Below are positions 45,620 through 56,258 of a stretch of DNA of 64,000 nt, one piece after another. The stretch lies in contig JAQTWP010000002.1 of NCBI GenBank assembly GCA_028689205.1, forward strand, positions 1 to 64,000, given 5' to 3'. This DNA is from Candidatus Altimarinota bacterium. Lineage in GTDB: Bacteria > Patescibacteriota > Gracilibacteria > BD1-5 > UBA2023. A model generated the notes under the pieces. The model was not told where the DNA came from. It saw only the letters and a program-made list of their open reading frames with translations, and did no database searches. The translations under genes were made by a program, and so were the position numbers. How positions within the stretch are numbered: the first letter of the stretch is position 1; the number at the start of each line of letters is the position of its first letter.

Positions 45620-46582
45620 ATGTTTGACTCTGTACAATCTTTTGCTAACTATATAACTTATACTTGGCTACATTTAAATGGTTCTCATCTTTGAGATGCT
45701 CTTAATTTTTTCATATATGATGGTATAAAGATTTTTATACTTCTTGTTCTTATAGTCCATATTATGACTCTTATGAATCATTATCTTCCTATAGAAAAAA
45801 TCAGAGATTTCCTTGCAAGAAATAAGTTTTATTGATTTGATTATTTCCTTTCTGCATTATTCGGAGCAATAACTCCTTTTTGTAGTTGTAGTTCAATTCC
45901 GATGTTTGTAGGATTTCTCAAAGCTTGAATCCCAATGTGAATAACTTTCACATTCCTTATCACTTCCCCACTAATCAATGAAGTTGCAGTCGCATTATTC
46001 ATAGGACTTTTCGGGTGGAAAATAACTGCAATATATGTCGCATCATGAATGTTTCTCTGAATGATTGGCTGATGGATAATCGGCAAATTAAAAATGGAAT
46101 GAGAAGTTGCAGAGTTTATCTGGAAAAATAAATGAACTCCAAGCGATATAACAAAAGAGGAAATTAAATGGAAGAAATTCATTGGCCAAGTTAGCAAAGA
46201 TAGTTTTTCACTTATATGGAAAATTATGCCCTACGTACTTCTATGAGTTGCTCTCGGTTGAATAATCCACTGATTCATACCTACTTGATTTTTTGAAAAA
46301 TACATTACAAAAAATAACCCTTTCGCAATTCCTATCGCTGTAATTCTTGGGATACCAATGTATGCAAATGCTACTAGTATAATTCCAGTAATTCAAGCAC
46401 TTATTATGAAATGAATTCCTCTTGGGACATGACTTGCTTTTATGATGGCCGTAATATGATTGAGTTTGCCAGAATTTCTGATACTAAAAAAAGTCATGAA
46501 AACAAAACTGCTTCTGACTTTTTTTGGAATAGTTTGAATTTTTATAATTTTACTTGGGTATTTCTTTAATCTTGTTTTGTAG
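45620..46582 (+). CDS. ArsP/DUF318-type permease
   Basis: A 320-residue membrane protein with about eight helices and the signature [20 protein letters not shown] (C88, C90), repeated in a degenerate way in the second half ([18 protein letters not shown]). The internal duplication and the CSC pair define the ArsP-like permease group, linked to export of organoarsenicals or related thiophilic species. Operon with ArsR and a thioredoxin-like protein supports that. Confidence 0.88.
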
Positions 46583-46588
46583 AATAAT

Positions 46589-46831
46589 CTAAACTTTCTT
46601 GAAAAATTCTGTTCTAAGTACCATTTTGCCCGATTCTATTTCTTCAATATTATCTGTAAGTCTAATATTCTTGAACTTATCTCATCTTTTAATATCGGTT
46701 CCTCATTTAACCTTTAGATCCTTAATTGACATCACTGTATCTCAAGTACTCAAAACATTTCAATTACAATCTTTTACTACTAATGTAGTATTATCTTCAT
46801 CTTGATAATCAGGTATATAGTCTCTTCACAT
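46589..46831 (-). CDS. PhnA-like protein (C-terminal domain)
   Basis: An 80-residue protein matching the C-terminal PhnA/YjdM domain: VVKDCNGNVLSTGDTVMSIKDLKVKGG and the final FFKKV. The N-terminal zinc ribbon of full PhnA is absent. The name comes from alkylphosphonate loci but the role is not established. Start ATG TGA; the gene is convergent with the permease (6-base gap). Confidence 0.85.
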
Positions 46832-46908
46832 AATTTATATTTTTAAATAATAATGAACTGATTATAGTTTTTTAGTAATATTTTTCAAAAAATAATAAGT
46901 TTTATGTA

Positions 46909-46940
46909 TTTTTTGAATAAATTTGAAAGACATTTCCGTA
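46909..46940 (+). promoter_or_regulatory. ECF-type promoter P3
   Basis: TTTTTTGAATAAA, 15 bp, CGTA (46937-46940), followed by the 13-mer TGAGGGCCACTCA at 46949-46961 as at P2. Confidence 0.75.
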
Positions 46941-46997
46941 ACAACATATGAGGGCCACTCAAAAAATTTTAATTTATATTTTTAATTTAATGATTTT

Positions 46998-47234
46998 ATG
47001 AAAAAAGCACTTATATTCGGAACTACTGCACTAATATTAGGAGCAACACTAGTTTCATCTACATATGCAGCAAGAGGTTGATATAGATATAATTCTACTT
47101 ATACACCTGGTACAAATACAGCTTCATCTACTTTCGTGGATGCAAATAGCAATGGTATTTGTGATACTTATGAAACTAATTCTGTTACTCGTCCTCTAGA
47201 CTGAACTGGTCAAAGAAGATGAATGATGAGATAA
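46998..47234 (+). CDS. Small exported protein with EF-hand-like loop
   Basis: A 78-residue protein with a signal peptide cut near TYA-A (about 24), a short Tyr/Thr-rich stretch, a Ca-binding loop FVDANSNGICDTYE of the DxNxNGxxD dockerin/EF-hand type, and the end GQRRGMMR. The GMMR-type tail resembles those of the other genes behind the same promoter. Calcium binding outside the cell is inferred; partner unknown. Confidence 0.7.
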
Positions 47235-47252
47235 TATTAATTCAATAAAAAA

Positions 47253-47286
47253 ACTCTATTTTATAAATGAAATAGAGTTTTTTTAT
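47253..47286 (+). terminator. Terminator
   Basis: AAAAAAACTCTATTT, loop, AAATAGAGTTTTTTT; followed directly by promoter P4. Confidence 0.8.
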
Positions 47287-47318
47287 TTTTTTGAATAAAT
47301 TCTAAAACCATTTCCGTA
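47287..47318 (+). promoter_or_regulatory. ECF-type promoter P4
   Basis: TTTTTTGAATAAA, 15 bp, CGTA (47315-47318), 49 bases before the lipoprotein gene. Confidence 0.7.
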
Positions 47319-47366
47319 TGAATAAATAGAAAGCTTATTTCTAATATTATAATCTAATTTCATTTT

Positions 47367-47870
47367 ATGAAAAAATTTATTATACCAGCCATTATAGCTA
47401 CAACTTTTATATTAGTTTCTTGTGGAACTACTGAAACAACTGATACTACTAATACAAATACAACTCAAATTCAAAGTGCTGAATCAGCTCAACCAGAAAG
47501 AAAAATGGACATTTACGGTAAAATTACTTCGATAGAATGAAATGAAATTAGCTTATTACAAATTGATACATCAAAAGATCCTACATTCAATATGTCTGCA
47601 ACAGATAAGAAAAAATATATGCAAGCAATGGATGAAAGTGCAAGAATGGCACTTAAAGAAGAAATTAATTCTGCAACTCTTTGAGAAGTAAAAATTATAA
47701 TTCCAGTTGGAATACCAATGATAAAGAAAACTGCTCAATGACCAGATGCTCCTAATGTAGATGCAAGTCTTGCTGATATTAAGAATTGACAATATATCTC
47801 AGTTTGGCTATCTCCAGAAGTTAAAGATAGCAAGGTATCAGAATTTGTAAAAATTGCTTTCACTCAATAA
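47367..47870 (+). CDS. Small lipoprotein heading the ABC exporter run
   Basis: A 167-residue lipoprotein: signal with lipobox LVSCG (Cys19), Thr/Asn linker, then a domain beginning MDIYGKITSIEGNEISLLQID, a pattern seen in small envelope proteins next to MacA-type adaptors. It lies 43 bases before the adaptor gene and behind promoter P4. Probably an accessory subunit or sensor for the exporter. Confidence 0.7.
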
Positions 47871-47913
47871 TATAGTTTTTCAATATAATTTATTTAATCT
47901 TAACAATATTCTA

Positions 47914-49908
47914 ATGTCTCTAGTAAACGAAGTGAAAAAAAATACTTCAAAAAATTGGACTAAAAGGATTATAGCTATTCTTATATTTTCTTGAATAACT
48001 TATTCTGGGTACTCTTATTTTTTTTCAAACAAAGAAATCTCTGAAACCCAAGAAAAGAAAGCTTATACTGTAAGTTCTTGAAATCTTAAAAATTCTATAG
48101 AATCAGATGGAAAAGTTACCTTAAAAGATGAACTTAATCTTGATTTTGCGAATCCTTGAATAATTAATACTATAATAAAAAAAGAATGAGATGAAGTAAA
48201 GAAATGAGAAATTATAGCGTCTCTTGATTCTGAGTATCTTGTTCTAGCTATAGATAAAGCAAATATCGCTCTTCAAATTGCAGAAGCTAATTATAATCTC
48301 AAAAAAAGATGAGGAACTCTAGATGACATTAATATTTCAGAAAAGCAATTAGAATCAAGCCAAGCTTCTTATGATTCAACTCTTTCTCAAACGGACATGG
48401 ATATTAGAATTGCCGAAGATAATGTAAAAATCACTTGAGAAAACCTTAATAACGCCAAAAAACAAGTACAAATTAATGAACTTAATTCCAAAAATAATCT
48501 AGACACTACCAAACTTGATTATACAACTGCAGAAAATAATTTGGCCTTAATTACATCCCAAGAAGAAGAAAAATATAAGAATTCTGAGAATAAACTCCTA
48601 ATGGAAGCTGGGCAATTAATTACAATAATTGAGAAAAATCTTTTTGATATTGATAGCTTGCTTTGAATAAGTGATACTAATAAAAATATTAATGATAGTT
48701 ACGAAGTATACCTTTGAGCAAAAAATACTTCAACTAAGAATCTAGCAGAAAATAGCTATAGAGAAGCAAGGCAGGAATTCGATAAATTCTATACTGATTG
48801 GAAAATATTCAGACAAAGTTCTGATTTAACTCAGCTACAAACTTATTCGCTTCAATTAAAAAATGTAAGTTCTCTTACTAATAAGTCACTTAATTATACG
48901 CTTGATACTCTAAAAAATTCTATTACTTCATCGAATTTTACTCAAAGCTCACTTGATTCTTTTCAATCTAATTTTGAGAATGCATTGTCTAGTCTAAAAA
49001 ATGAAACTGCATCTTTTGCAACAATTCTTCAAATTACTGGGGAAGCAAAAACTACTATGGATTTTAAAATTAGCACTGCGAAAGATCAAGTCACAAGTCT
49101 AAGTCAGAAAATAAAAATCTGAGAAACAACTCTGCAAAAAACAATTCTAGAAAATGAAGTATTGCTCAGTCTTGCAACACAAAAATTAGATCAAGCAAAA
49201 ATGACACTAGACAATTCTTTAATTAAAAAAGATACTTCTCTAACAAAAGAAAAATCTCAAATTGAAATCTCAAAAAGTACACTAGAAAGCAAAAAATGAG
49301 CAGATTCACTTGAATTAGAACCTTTATATATGGCGATAGTGAGTGCTAAGAAAAATCTTGAAGAAGCAGAAAAGAAAAAAGAAGATTCATTTCTTAGAAG
49401 CCCCATTGATTGAAAAATCTCAAATATAGCCTGAAGTATCTGAGAAACTACAAGTTCACTTAAAGAAGCATTCGTAACAATAATAAATAATAAGACTTTT
49501 TTTGTAGAATCTCAAGTTGACGAAGAAGATATTGTTAAAGTAAAAAACTGACAGATAGTCTATATAACATTTGACGCTATAGAATGACTAAGTATTTCAT
49601 GAGAAGTGACGTATGTTAGCGATAAAGCAACAATTGATACGAATTGAGTTGTAAGCTATAAAACTCAGATCCTTTTTTCTTCAGAAGATAAAAGGATAAA
49701 AGAATGAATGACTGCAAATAGTGAATTCGTAACAAAAGAAGTAAAAAATGCCCTACTAATTCCTGTTCAAGCAGTGAAAACCGTTAATAAAAAACCTTCT
49801 GTAATGCTAGAAAATTGAGAATATAAAGCTGTCTTGACGGGATTTACAGATTCCAAGATGGTTGAAGTACTTAGTTGATTATCAAAATGAGATAAAATTG
49901 TTTATTAA
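47914..49908 (+). CDS. MacA/HlyD-family periplasmic adaptor
   Basis: A 664-residue membrane fusion protein: N-terminal membrane helix (about 20-38), first lipoyl half (DFANPGIINTIIKKEGDEV), long coiled coil (about 110-480), second half (FLRSPIDGKISNIAGSIGE) and a barrel/membrane-proximal end (about 520-664). It joins the ATPase and permease genes downstream to the outside. It shares NDSYEVYLGAKN with the lipoprotein adaptor at 35934, showing common ancestry of the coiled-coil parts. Confidence 0.9.
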
Positions 49909-49913
49909 TTGAA

Positions 49914-50630
49914 ATGAAAAAAATGGAAAAACCGTTAATCAAATTAGAAAATGTAAAAAAATCATATTTTCTTACAAATAAAGAAGAAATTCCAGTTCTT
50001 AAATGAATTGATCTAAAAATATTCAAAAAAGAATTCGTAATACTAATGTGAGAATCTGGAAGTGGAAAATCAACTCTGCTTAATATTATAGGATGTCTTC
50101 ATTGAATTTCATCAGGTGAATATAGCTTTCAATGAGAAGATATTTCTTTTCTAAAAGATGATGATATGTTGAGTTATATCAGAAATCGTAAAATGTGATT
50201 TATTTTCCAACAATTCCATCTTATTCCGAAGTTGACCGCTCTCGAGAATGTAATGTTACCGTCACTTTATCTTGATATGACGAATCTCGAAAAAGAGAAT
50301 AAAGCAAAAATGTTACTTGAAAAAGTTTGACTCGGTGATAAATTAATCAATAGACCTTGAGAATTATCAGGATGACAGCAACAAAGAGTTAGTATTGCAA
50401 GAAGCCTCATGAATGATCCAGAAATTCTACTAGCTGACGAGCCAACTTGAGCACTTGATTCAGAAACTTCTGTAGAAGTAATGAAAATCATAATGGACCT
50501 AAAAAACGATTGAAAAACTATTGTAATGGTTACTCATACTCCACTTGTAGCAAGATATGCAGATAGAATAATTTTTCTGAAAGATTGAAAAGTCGAGAAT
50601 TGCAATTTCAAGTTAGAAGAACATTTATAA
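49914..50630 (+). CDS. ABC transporter ATPase (MacB/LolD type)
   Basis: A 238-residue ATPase with Walker A GESGSGKST (46-54; first Gly TGA-coded), Q-loop FIFQQFHLIPKLTALENV, signature LSGGQQQR, Walker B ILLADEPTGALD and H-loop VTHTP. The FQQFHLIP-LTALENV stretch is typical of the MacB/LolD group. It starts 5 bases after the adaptor. Its permease gene follows after a 167-bp repeat-bearing gap. Confidence 0.94.
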
Positions 50631-50644
50631 TTTATATATAATAT

Positions 50645-50770
50645 TTGTCATTCACGTGAAAATGGGAATCTACCAATTATCCTCTCTGAGAAAATATCTA
50701 AAAGAATTACCTAAAATATAATGAAGATTCCTGCTGGAGTTTATACTCGATACGGGTGCAGGAATGACAA
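50645..50770. repeat. Dispersed inverted-repeat element inside the exporter operon
   Basis: TTGTCATTCACG...GGGAATCTACC at the left and GATTCCTGCTGG...GCAGGAATGACAA at the right, about 126 bp, between the ATPase and permease genes. Related copy at 62266-62310. Confidence 0.7.
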
Positions 50771-50797
50771 AAGATTATTGAATTTATAATTATACTT

Positions 50798-51979
50798 ATG
50801 CAAATACTTAAAATGGCCGTTAAATCTCTTTATAATAACAAGCTCAGAACTTTTTTGAGTTCTCTTTGAGTTATAATTTGAGTTGCAACAATAGTCCTTG
50901 TAATTGCAATTTGACTTGGTGCTCAAAAGAAAATTGAAGAACAATATGCTAATCTAGCAGTTACATCAATTCTAATTAATCCAATAACTACTCCTACTCA
51001 GAAATCCAAATTAGATATTGAAGATGTTGCAGTTCTTCAAAATGAAGCAACTAATCTAGAATCAGTAACTGCAATTCTTCAAGGTAAAATGGTTGCCGCA
51101 AGCGATACAACTTCCGCTTCAACTACAATATTATGAGTATGATGAGAATTCCAAGATATTTCCAAATTAGCTCTAGAAAAATGAGAATTTTTCAAAACAG
51201 AAGATATACAGTGAAAACCAAAACTTGCAATACTTGGTAATTGAGCGGCACTTGATTTTTTTGGAAGTCCAGAATCCGCAATATGACAAACAATAATAGT
51301 TTGAAAGAAAAAACTTGAAATTGTCTGAGTTTTCAAGAAATCATGAAGTTCAATATGACCGATAACTTATGATGATTCTATTTATATTCCATATTTTACA
51401 GCAGAATCAATTATTGGAGACTCAGGAAGTCCAAGATTAATTGCTCTAGCCAAAAATGTTGATAGTATAGGTATAGCGATAACTGAGATATGAGATATTC
51501 TGAAGTCTTCACATAAATTAAAATCAACTCAGGGAGATGATTTTAGAGTTGTAGACCAAGGCTCAAAAGTTGTAGCAGCACAAGAATCTGCTGACACAAT
51601 GACACTTCTTCTTACATGAGTTGCAATAATAGTACTTGTGGTTTCAGGAATCGGAATAATGAATGTTATGTTTGCCTGAGTTGCAGAAAGAACAAAAGAA
51701 ATTGGAATCCTCAGAGCAATCTGAATCAGGACAAAAGATATTTTAAATATTTTCCTTCTTGAATCTGTGATATTATCAATATGATGATGACTAGCCTGAA
51801 TTCTTATTTGAGATATTATAATTCCGACAATTACTTATTTTGAACTTATAGAAGTTATACCAAGTATACTATGAAGAATCTGAGCATTTAGTTTTGCGGT
51901 ATTCGTATGAGTATTCTTCTGATATTACCCAGCATTCAAAGCATCCAAAATGGATCCAGTAGATGCACTGAGAAGTTAG
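50798..51979 (+). CDS. ABC transporter permease (MacB/FtsX type)
   Basis: A 393-residue permease with four helices: one N-terminal (about 18-42 after LKMAVKSLYNNKLRTFLSSLG), a large extracytoplasmic domain (about 45-265) and three C-terminal helices, ending DPVDALRS, the family's conserved tail. Together with the adaptor and ATPase it makes a split MacAB-like tripartite exporter of peptides, lipids or lipoproteins. Confidence 0.93.
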
Positions 51980-52011
51980 ATATATTTTATTTTTTATTTA
52001 TTATTTTTTAT

Positions 52012-52911
52012 ATGCACAAATTTAAAAACGAAGGATGACTAGATCGTCTAATAAGAATAAACCTTTCTTTAATTTTATTTATTTTAGGTTTCTTTTGGGT
52101 TGGATGAATTATTCAAATAATTCTATTAATACTTAGTGCAATATTATTTATAACTTGAATCGTTGGGTTTTGTGGACTATATAAGCTAATCTGAATTACA
52201 ACATTAAAGAAAGATGAAAAAATATCCAAGTTATATTGGATAATATTTACAGCTCTTTTTATAATTATTAGTATAGCTTGAAGTTATTATAGTATATTTT
52301 TCACAAAAAAATTCTTTATAGAGGATTACAATAAAATGAATAAATATTATAAGCAAACCCTTTTTGATACTGGAAAAGAAAAAAGAGCAGAATCAATTTC
52401 TAATTATAATTCCCTTATTAAAGAATATAAGATATTTCTAGATAAATATACTACCTATCATCCTTATTCACTTAGCACTGATAAAAATCTGAATTCTGAT
52501 TTAGAAAATCAGTTCATAGTAATTAATTCTCTAAAAGAAAAAGTTAATACTGGTAATTTAAAAGAAGCACATCTTAGCTTTGAAAAAATCCGCCCAATTT
52601 TCCAGGATATTCTTAAAAGAAACTGATTTTCAATGCTAGCTGTTTCTCTTGTAGATTTTCATGATGTAATGGAAAATGTTATAGAAGCAGCAGATTCAAA
52701 AGATTCTAAGTGAGTAATTAATTCTTACACAGAAGCTGATATTAAATTAAAAGCAGTTGAAGAAGTTGCAAATGACCTAGAAATTCAAACTATCAGGAAA
52801 AATCTAGATGAAGTAAAAAACTTAGCTGAGCAAAATAAAATAGATACAATTTCTGCAAAAGCAGCAGAATTAAAGAGTAGTTTCGTGAAAGTTTATCTAA
52901 AAAGAGGATAA
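52012..52911 (+). CDS. DUF2892-like membrane protein with helical soluble domain
   Basis: A 299-residue protein: residues 1-60 match the DUF2892/YgaP-type helix pair (EGGLDRLIRINLSLILFILGF), a further helix lies at about 80-100, and residues 105-299 are a charged helical domain, possibly a helical bundle. It lies 32 bases after the permease, so may belong to the exporter transcript. Function unknown. Confidence 0.7.
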
Positions 52912-53032
52912 GAATTTTTAGTTATTAAAATTTAAAAAAAATTTGATTTTGATAAAAATATATGTTTAGATTGCTTGAACTATTTTGGTAATAAAAATAG
53001 TATGAATAATTTATTAATAACTTATGATATTT

Positions 53033-53194
53033 ATGTCAAAAACAAATTCAAACTGCGATTGTTCAGCAGTAAAATCTATTCTGAGTGCACAAAGTAAGAA
53101 TGTCTTATCTAAAAAATTAGAACAATGTTCTTCTTGCGAAACCTGAAAACATTCTCAAGAAGTAAGATCAAGAATAACACAATTATTAAACTAA
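53033..53194 (+). CDS. Small Cys-rich protein
   Basis: A 53-residue protein with two Cys pairs, CDC (8-10) and CSSC (32-35), separated by a helical stretch. Probably binds a metal ion. One TGA glycine. A perfect terminator follows. No family recognised. Confidence 0.55.
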
Positions 53195-53196
53195 TA

Positions 53197-53233
53197 AAAA
53201 AATACTGCAGAATTAATTCTGCAGTATTTTTTT
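53197..53233. terminator. Bidirectional terminator
   Basis: AAAAAATACTGCAGAATTAATTCTGCAGTATTTTTT, a perfect palindrome between convergent genes (shown as its two arms AAAAAATACTGCAGAA and TTCTGCAGTATTTTTT). Confidence 0.9.
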
Positions 53234-53234
53234 A

Positions 53235-53471
53235 TTAGTTATTTCCACAACATCTTCTTCAAGCTCAAGACCTTCAAGCTCATCTTCAAGTTCAACATCA
53301 TGAACCGTCTCTTTTTCCAAAAGTAGTTTCAGTAGTATTTTCTTCCTTTACAGTTTCTGAAGATTCATTTTCTGATGTAGAATTAGTATCTGTATTATTC
53401 CCACATCTTCACATTCATCTTCAAGTTTTACTTCCTTGACCATTTGGTCAAGTCCCATCTTTATTTGGCAT
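53235..53471 (-). CDS. DUF5320-family Gly/Cys-rich small protein
   Basis: A 78-residue protein starting MPNKDGTGPNGQGSKTGRG, the DUF5320 signature, with cysteines at about 23, 64 and 75-76 and a Gly/Arg-rich tail. A large share of its glycines is TGA. In other anaerobes such proteins sit with DUF134 and dinitrogenase iron-molybdenum cofactor proteins; here the DUF134 gene is 33 bases upstream. Role unknown, possibly metal cluster binding. Confidence 0.82.
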
Positions 53472-53504
53472 AATCATATAGGTTAAAAAATATTGTGTTT
53501 ATAA

Positions 53505-53777
53505 TTATCTAATTTTAATAGCTTTAGAATTAATTATTGCGTCAGCAATTTTTGTAATCCCAGAGTTGAGAATCCTGTTGAAAGTAGGTCCAGAAACTCA
53601 CATTTTGGTTGCTCAATCAATCATATTAAGGTTTTCTAGGTAAGCAAGTCTTAGAGCTTCAATTTCATCAGAACCAACTTCTTGAATATCAAGATCATGA
53701 AGTGGAATTCAATTTGGTTTAAAGAAATTACTCTGCAATATATGATCTATATTTCTTTTCTTACAATTTCTTGGCAT
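53505..53777 (-). CDS. DUF134 family helix-turn-helix protein
   Basis: A 90-residue protein with the DUF134 layout: MPRNCKKR start, FFKPNGIPLHDLDI, DEIEALRLAYLENLNMIDGATKMGVSGPTFNRIL containing a sigma-70 region 4-like helix-turn-helix (here given as segments DEIEALRLAYLENL and MGVSGPTFNRIL). Probably a small DNA-binding regulator, co-transcribed with the DUF5320 gene. The minus-strand promoter TTGCAA-16-TATAAT lies near 53803-53832. Confidence 0.85.
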
Positions 53778-53908
53778 TAAAATTTAGTTAATTATTAAAC
53801 AGGTTCCATTATAATGAAATCTGTTTCATTTGCAAATTTATTTATATTTTGACAAAAAAATTAAATACCTATATTTAAAAGGTATTTTTTATTAATAATT
53901 AACAAAAA

Positions 53909-54883
53909 ATGATTAATCTTATTGCAATACTCTCTTGAATTACTGTGAATTATTTTTTCGGCTGAATTCCCTTTACTCCTATGTTATGTGTAATAGCTGC
54001 AATTCTTCTAATCCTACCTCCATTATTAGAAATACATTACAAAGACCTATTAACTATCAAAAAATTCCCAAAGATTCTTTATCTTAATTTAATAATCAAT
54101 TACTTAATTTTTCCTTTAGTTTGAGTATGACTATCTTACTTAATATTCGGTAAATCCTCTGTATTATATGCTTTTTTATTACTTAGTCTACTTAGTTGAT
54201 GATGACTTGTAATGAGTTGGATAACCAAAACCTGAGCCAATACTAAATTATGATTCAATCTTTTTGTACTTAATCTTATAATTTTTACTGCAATATTCTT
54301 TCCTATTGATTTTTATCTTCAGAGAATCTGACATGAGTTCATGATGAATCCATCAGAATTCGCATGTGACGCAACAGAATTAACTAAGAGTTTTAGTTGT
54401 TGAAGTTCTGCCGAATGATGAGTAAGTCCATTTAGCTGACTACTGGTTTTAGTTCTATTTCCTTTTATTTTATCAAGAATACTTAATCTATTCCCTAAGA
54501 TTTCTAATTTTATTATAAGGAAAAAAAATATTCTTACTCAAATATGATCATTCTCAGTAATTTTTTATATATTCGCACTTAAACAATTGCATTTAGTTTT
54601 TTCTATGGATATTCTATATTTAAGTAAAATATTTGCTCTTGTAATTCTGGTTTATTCTATAATGTTTGCTATAAACTTTTTTATTTTCAAAAAACTATGA
54701 GACTCACCAGAATCAAGAAGTCTTTTTTGGATATGAATAACTAGATTTTTGACTCTTTGATTAATATTTTCTTTTCTCTATGCACAATATTTCTCAACTT
54801 CTTTTATGTTAGTCTTTGCAATAAGTTATCTAGTTCAGATAGGATTTTCTACAATATTTGCAAAGTTATATTTCAGGAAATAA
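53909..54883 (+). CDS. Acr3/BASS-superfamily membrane transporter
   Basis: A 324-residue membrane protein with about ten helices. The layout and the segments SLLSGGGLVMSWITKTGAN and the charged turn before NLFVLNLI resemble the bile acid:sodium symporter/ACR3 superfamily, which includes arsenite exporters. I do not see the ACR3 active-site Cys with certainty. A promoter TTGACA-15-TATATT lies at about 53858-53884. Neighbouring ArsR-operon genes are 8 kb away. Confidence 0.6.
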
Positions 54884-54906
54884 TAAAAAAAGATTAAAAG
54901 ATTAAA

Positions 54907-54943
54907 CAAAAAATTCTCTAGAGAAATCTAGAGAATTTTTTTG
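54907..54943. terminator. Terminator
   Basis: AAAAAATTCTCTAGA, GAAA loop, TCTAGAGAATTTTTTT between convergent genes. Confidence 0.88.
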
Positions 54944-54987
54944 AATTTAAGAGAGTGTAATAATTATAATCGTGCCAAATTATTTAA

Positions 54988-55563
54988 TTAATAATTTTCA
55001 GCCCATACTTCGAAGTGAGCTATTGGATGATCACAACTTGGACATTTTTCAAGAGCATTTTTACCAGTATGAATAAATCCACAATTTCTACATTTCCATT
55101 TAGTAACTTCTTCTTTTTTGAATACTGTATCATTTTGGATATTAGATAGAAGTTTTCTATATCTAGTTTCATGAGCTTTTTCTACCATAGAGATTGATCT
55201 CCATACTCTAGCTATTTCACTAAATCATTCTTCATCAGCAATTCTTGCAAATTCTGGATAAAGTTCTGTCCATTCTTCATTTTCTCAAGCAGCAGATTCT
55301 TCAAGATTTTCAAGTGTAGTTCATATTCTTCCTGCTGGATAAGTAGCAGTTATTTCCGCAGGACCACCTTCTAGGAATTTGAAGAATCTTTTAGCGTGTT
55401 CTTTTTCATTTAATGCAGTTTCTTCGAATATTGAAAATATTTGTTCATATCATTCATTTTTTGCAACTTTTGCAAAATAATCATATCTCATTCTTGCCTG
55501 AGATTCCCCAGCGAATGATTTTAGAAGATTTATCTCAGTCTGAGTTCATTTTATACTTGCCAT
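54988..55563 (-). CDS. Rubrerythrin
   Basis: A 191-residue rubrerythrin: an N-terminal ferritin-like diiron domain with the E-x6-Y and ExxH pairs (FAGESQARMRYDYFA, ETALNEKEHAKRF, EEWTELYPEFARIA, SMVEKAHE) and a C-terminal rubredoxin-type zinc/iron site CRNCG...CPSCDHP. It reduces hydrogen peroxide with electrons from a reductase, protecting anaerobes. The multidomain rubredoxin fusion at 29727 could serve as donor (inference). Confidence 0.95.
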
Positions 55564-55640
55564 ATTATTATAGTTAAGATATAAATAATTGTTGTGTCTG
55601 AGACGCTATTATAATTTAAAAGAGTGAAAAATCAATTATT

Positions 55641-56156
55641 TTAAAAAAAAGTTTTTTGAATTTCTGGAATTAATTTATTAATATCAAGGGTTTCTTTACA
55701 ATCAAAAATACAATATTTTTTTGATAAATCATTGATAATTCATTGAAAAATGATAGTTTTTTCGTTAGTAAAATTATGTTTTTCTTTGAAATATGTATGG
55801 AATACATTTAATAACTCTTTATTTTTTTCTACTATTAAATCTCTTACAATTCATATTTTGCAATATCACTTCTGAGATACAACAGAGAAAAGATTTTTTG
55901 ATTCAATAGGAAAACTTACAAGTCATGATATAATCAAATTAATGTCATCACATAAAAAAGTTTTATTCAAATATTTAATATATTTTCCAAAAGAATAATT
56001 CAAAATATCAATAAACATTTGTTCTTTAGAAGCAAAATGATAATAAAGCGAAGCCTTTTTCATATTAAGATTTTTGGCTACATCATCCATTGATACGTCC
56101 ATGAATGCATCTTCAAAAAATAAGCTTTCTATTTTATCTAAAATTTCAGTTTTCAT
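55641..56156 (-). CDS. TetR-family transcriptional regulator
   Basis: A 171-residue regulator with a standard N-terminal HTH: DVSMDDVAKNLNMKKASLYYHFASKEQMF (residues about 19-47, shown in two parts: DVSMDDVAKNLNMKKA and SLYYHFASKEQMF) and a C-terminal ligand domain. The stop is inside a run of A/T. An operator AATTACCTAAC GGAT GGTAGGTAGAA lies 45 bases upstream and matches the one before the RND gene at 41528; it probably represses both itself and the exporter. Confidence 0.9.
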
Positions 56157-56201
56157 ATAATATGATTAATATTTTTTTGAATATAAATAATTTTATAATT
56201 C

Positions 56202-56227
56202 AATTACCTAACGGATGGTAGGTAGAA
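56202..56227. promoter_or_regulatory. TetR operator, autoregulatory copy
   Basis: AATTACCTAAC GGAT GGTAGGTAGAA, near-palindrome matching 41544-41569 in sequence and spacing. Confidence 0.75.
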
Positions 56228-56258
56228 TAATCAATTTTAGAATTTTTGCAAAAAAAAT

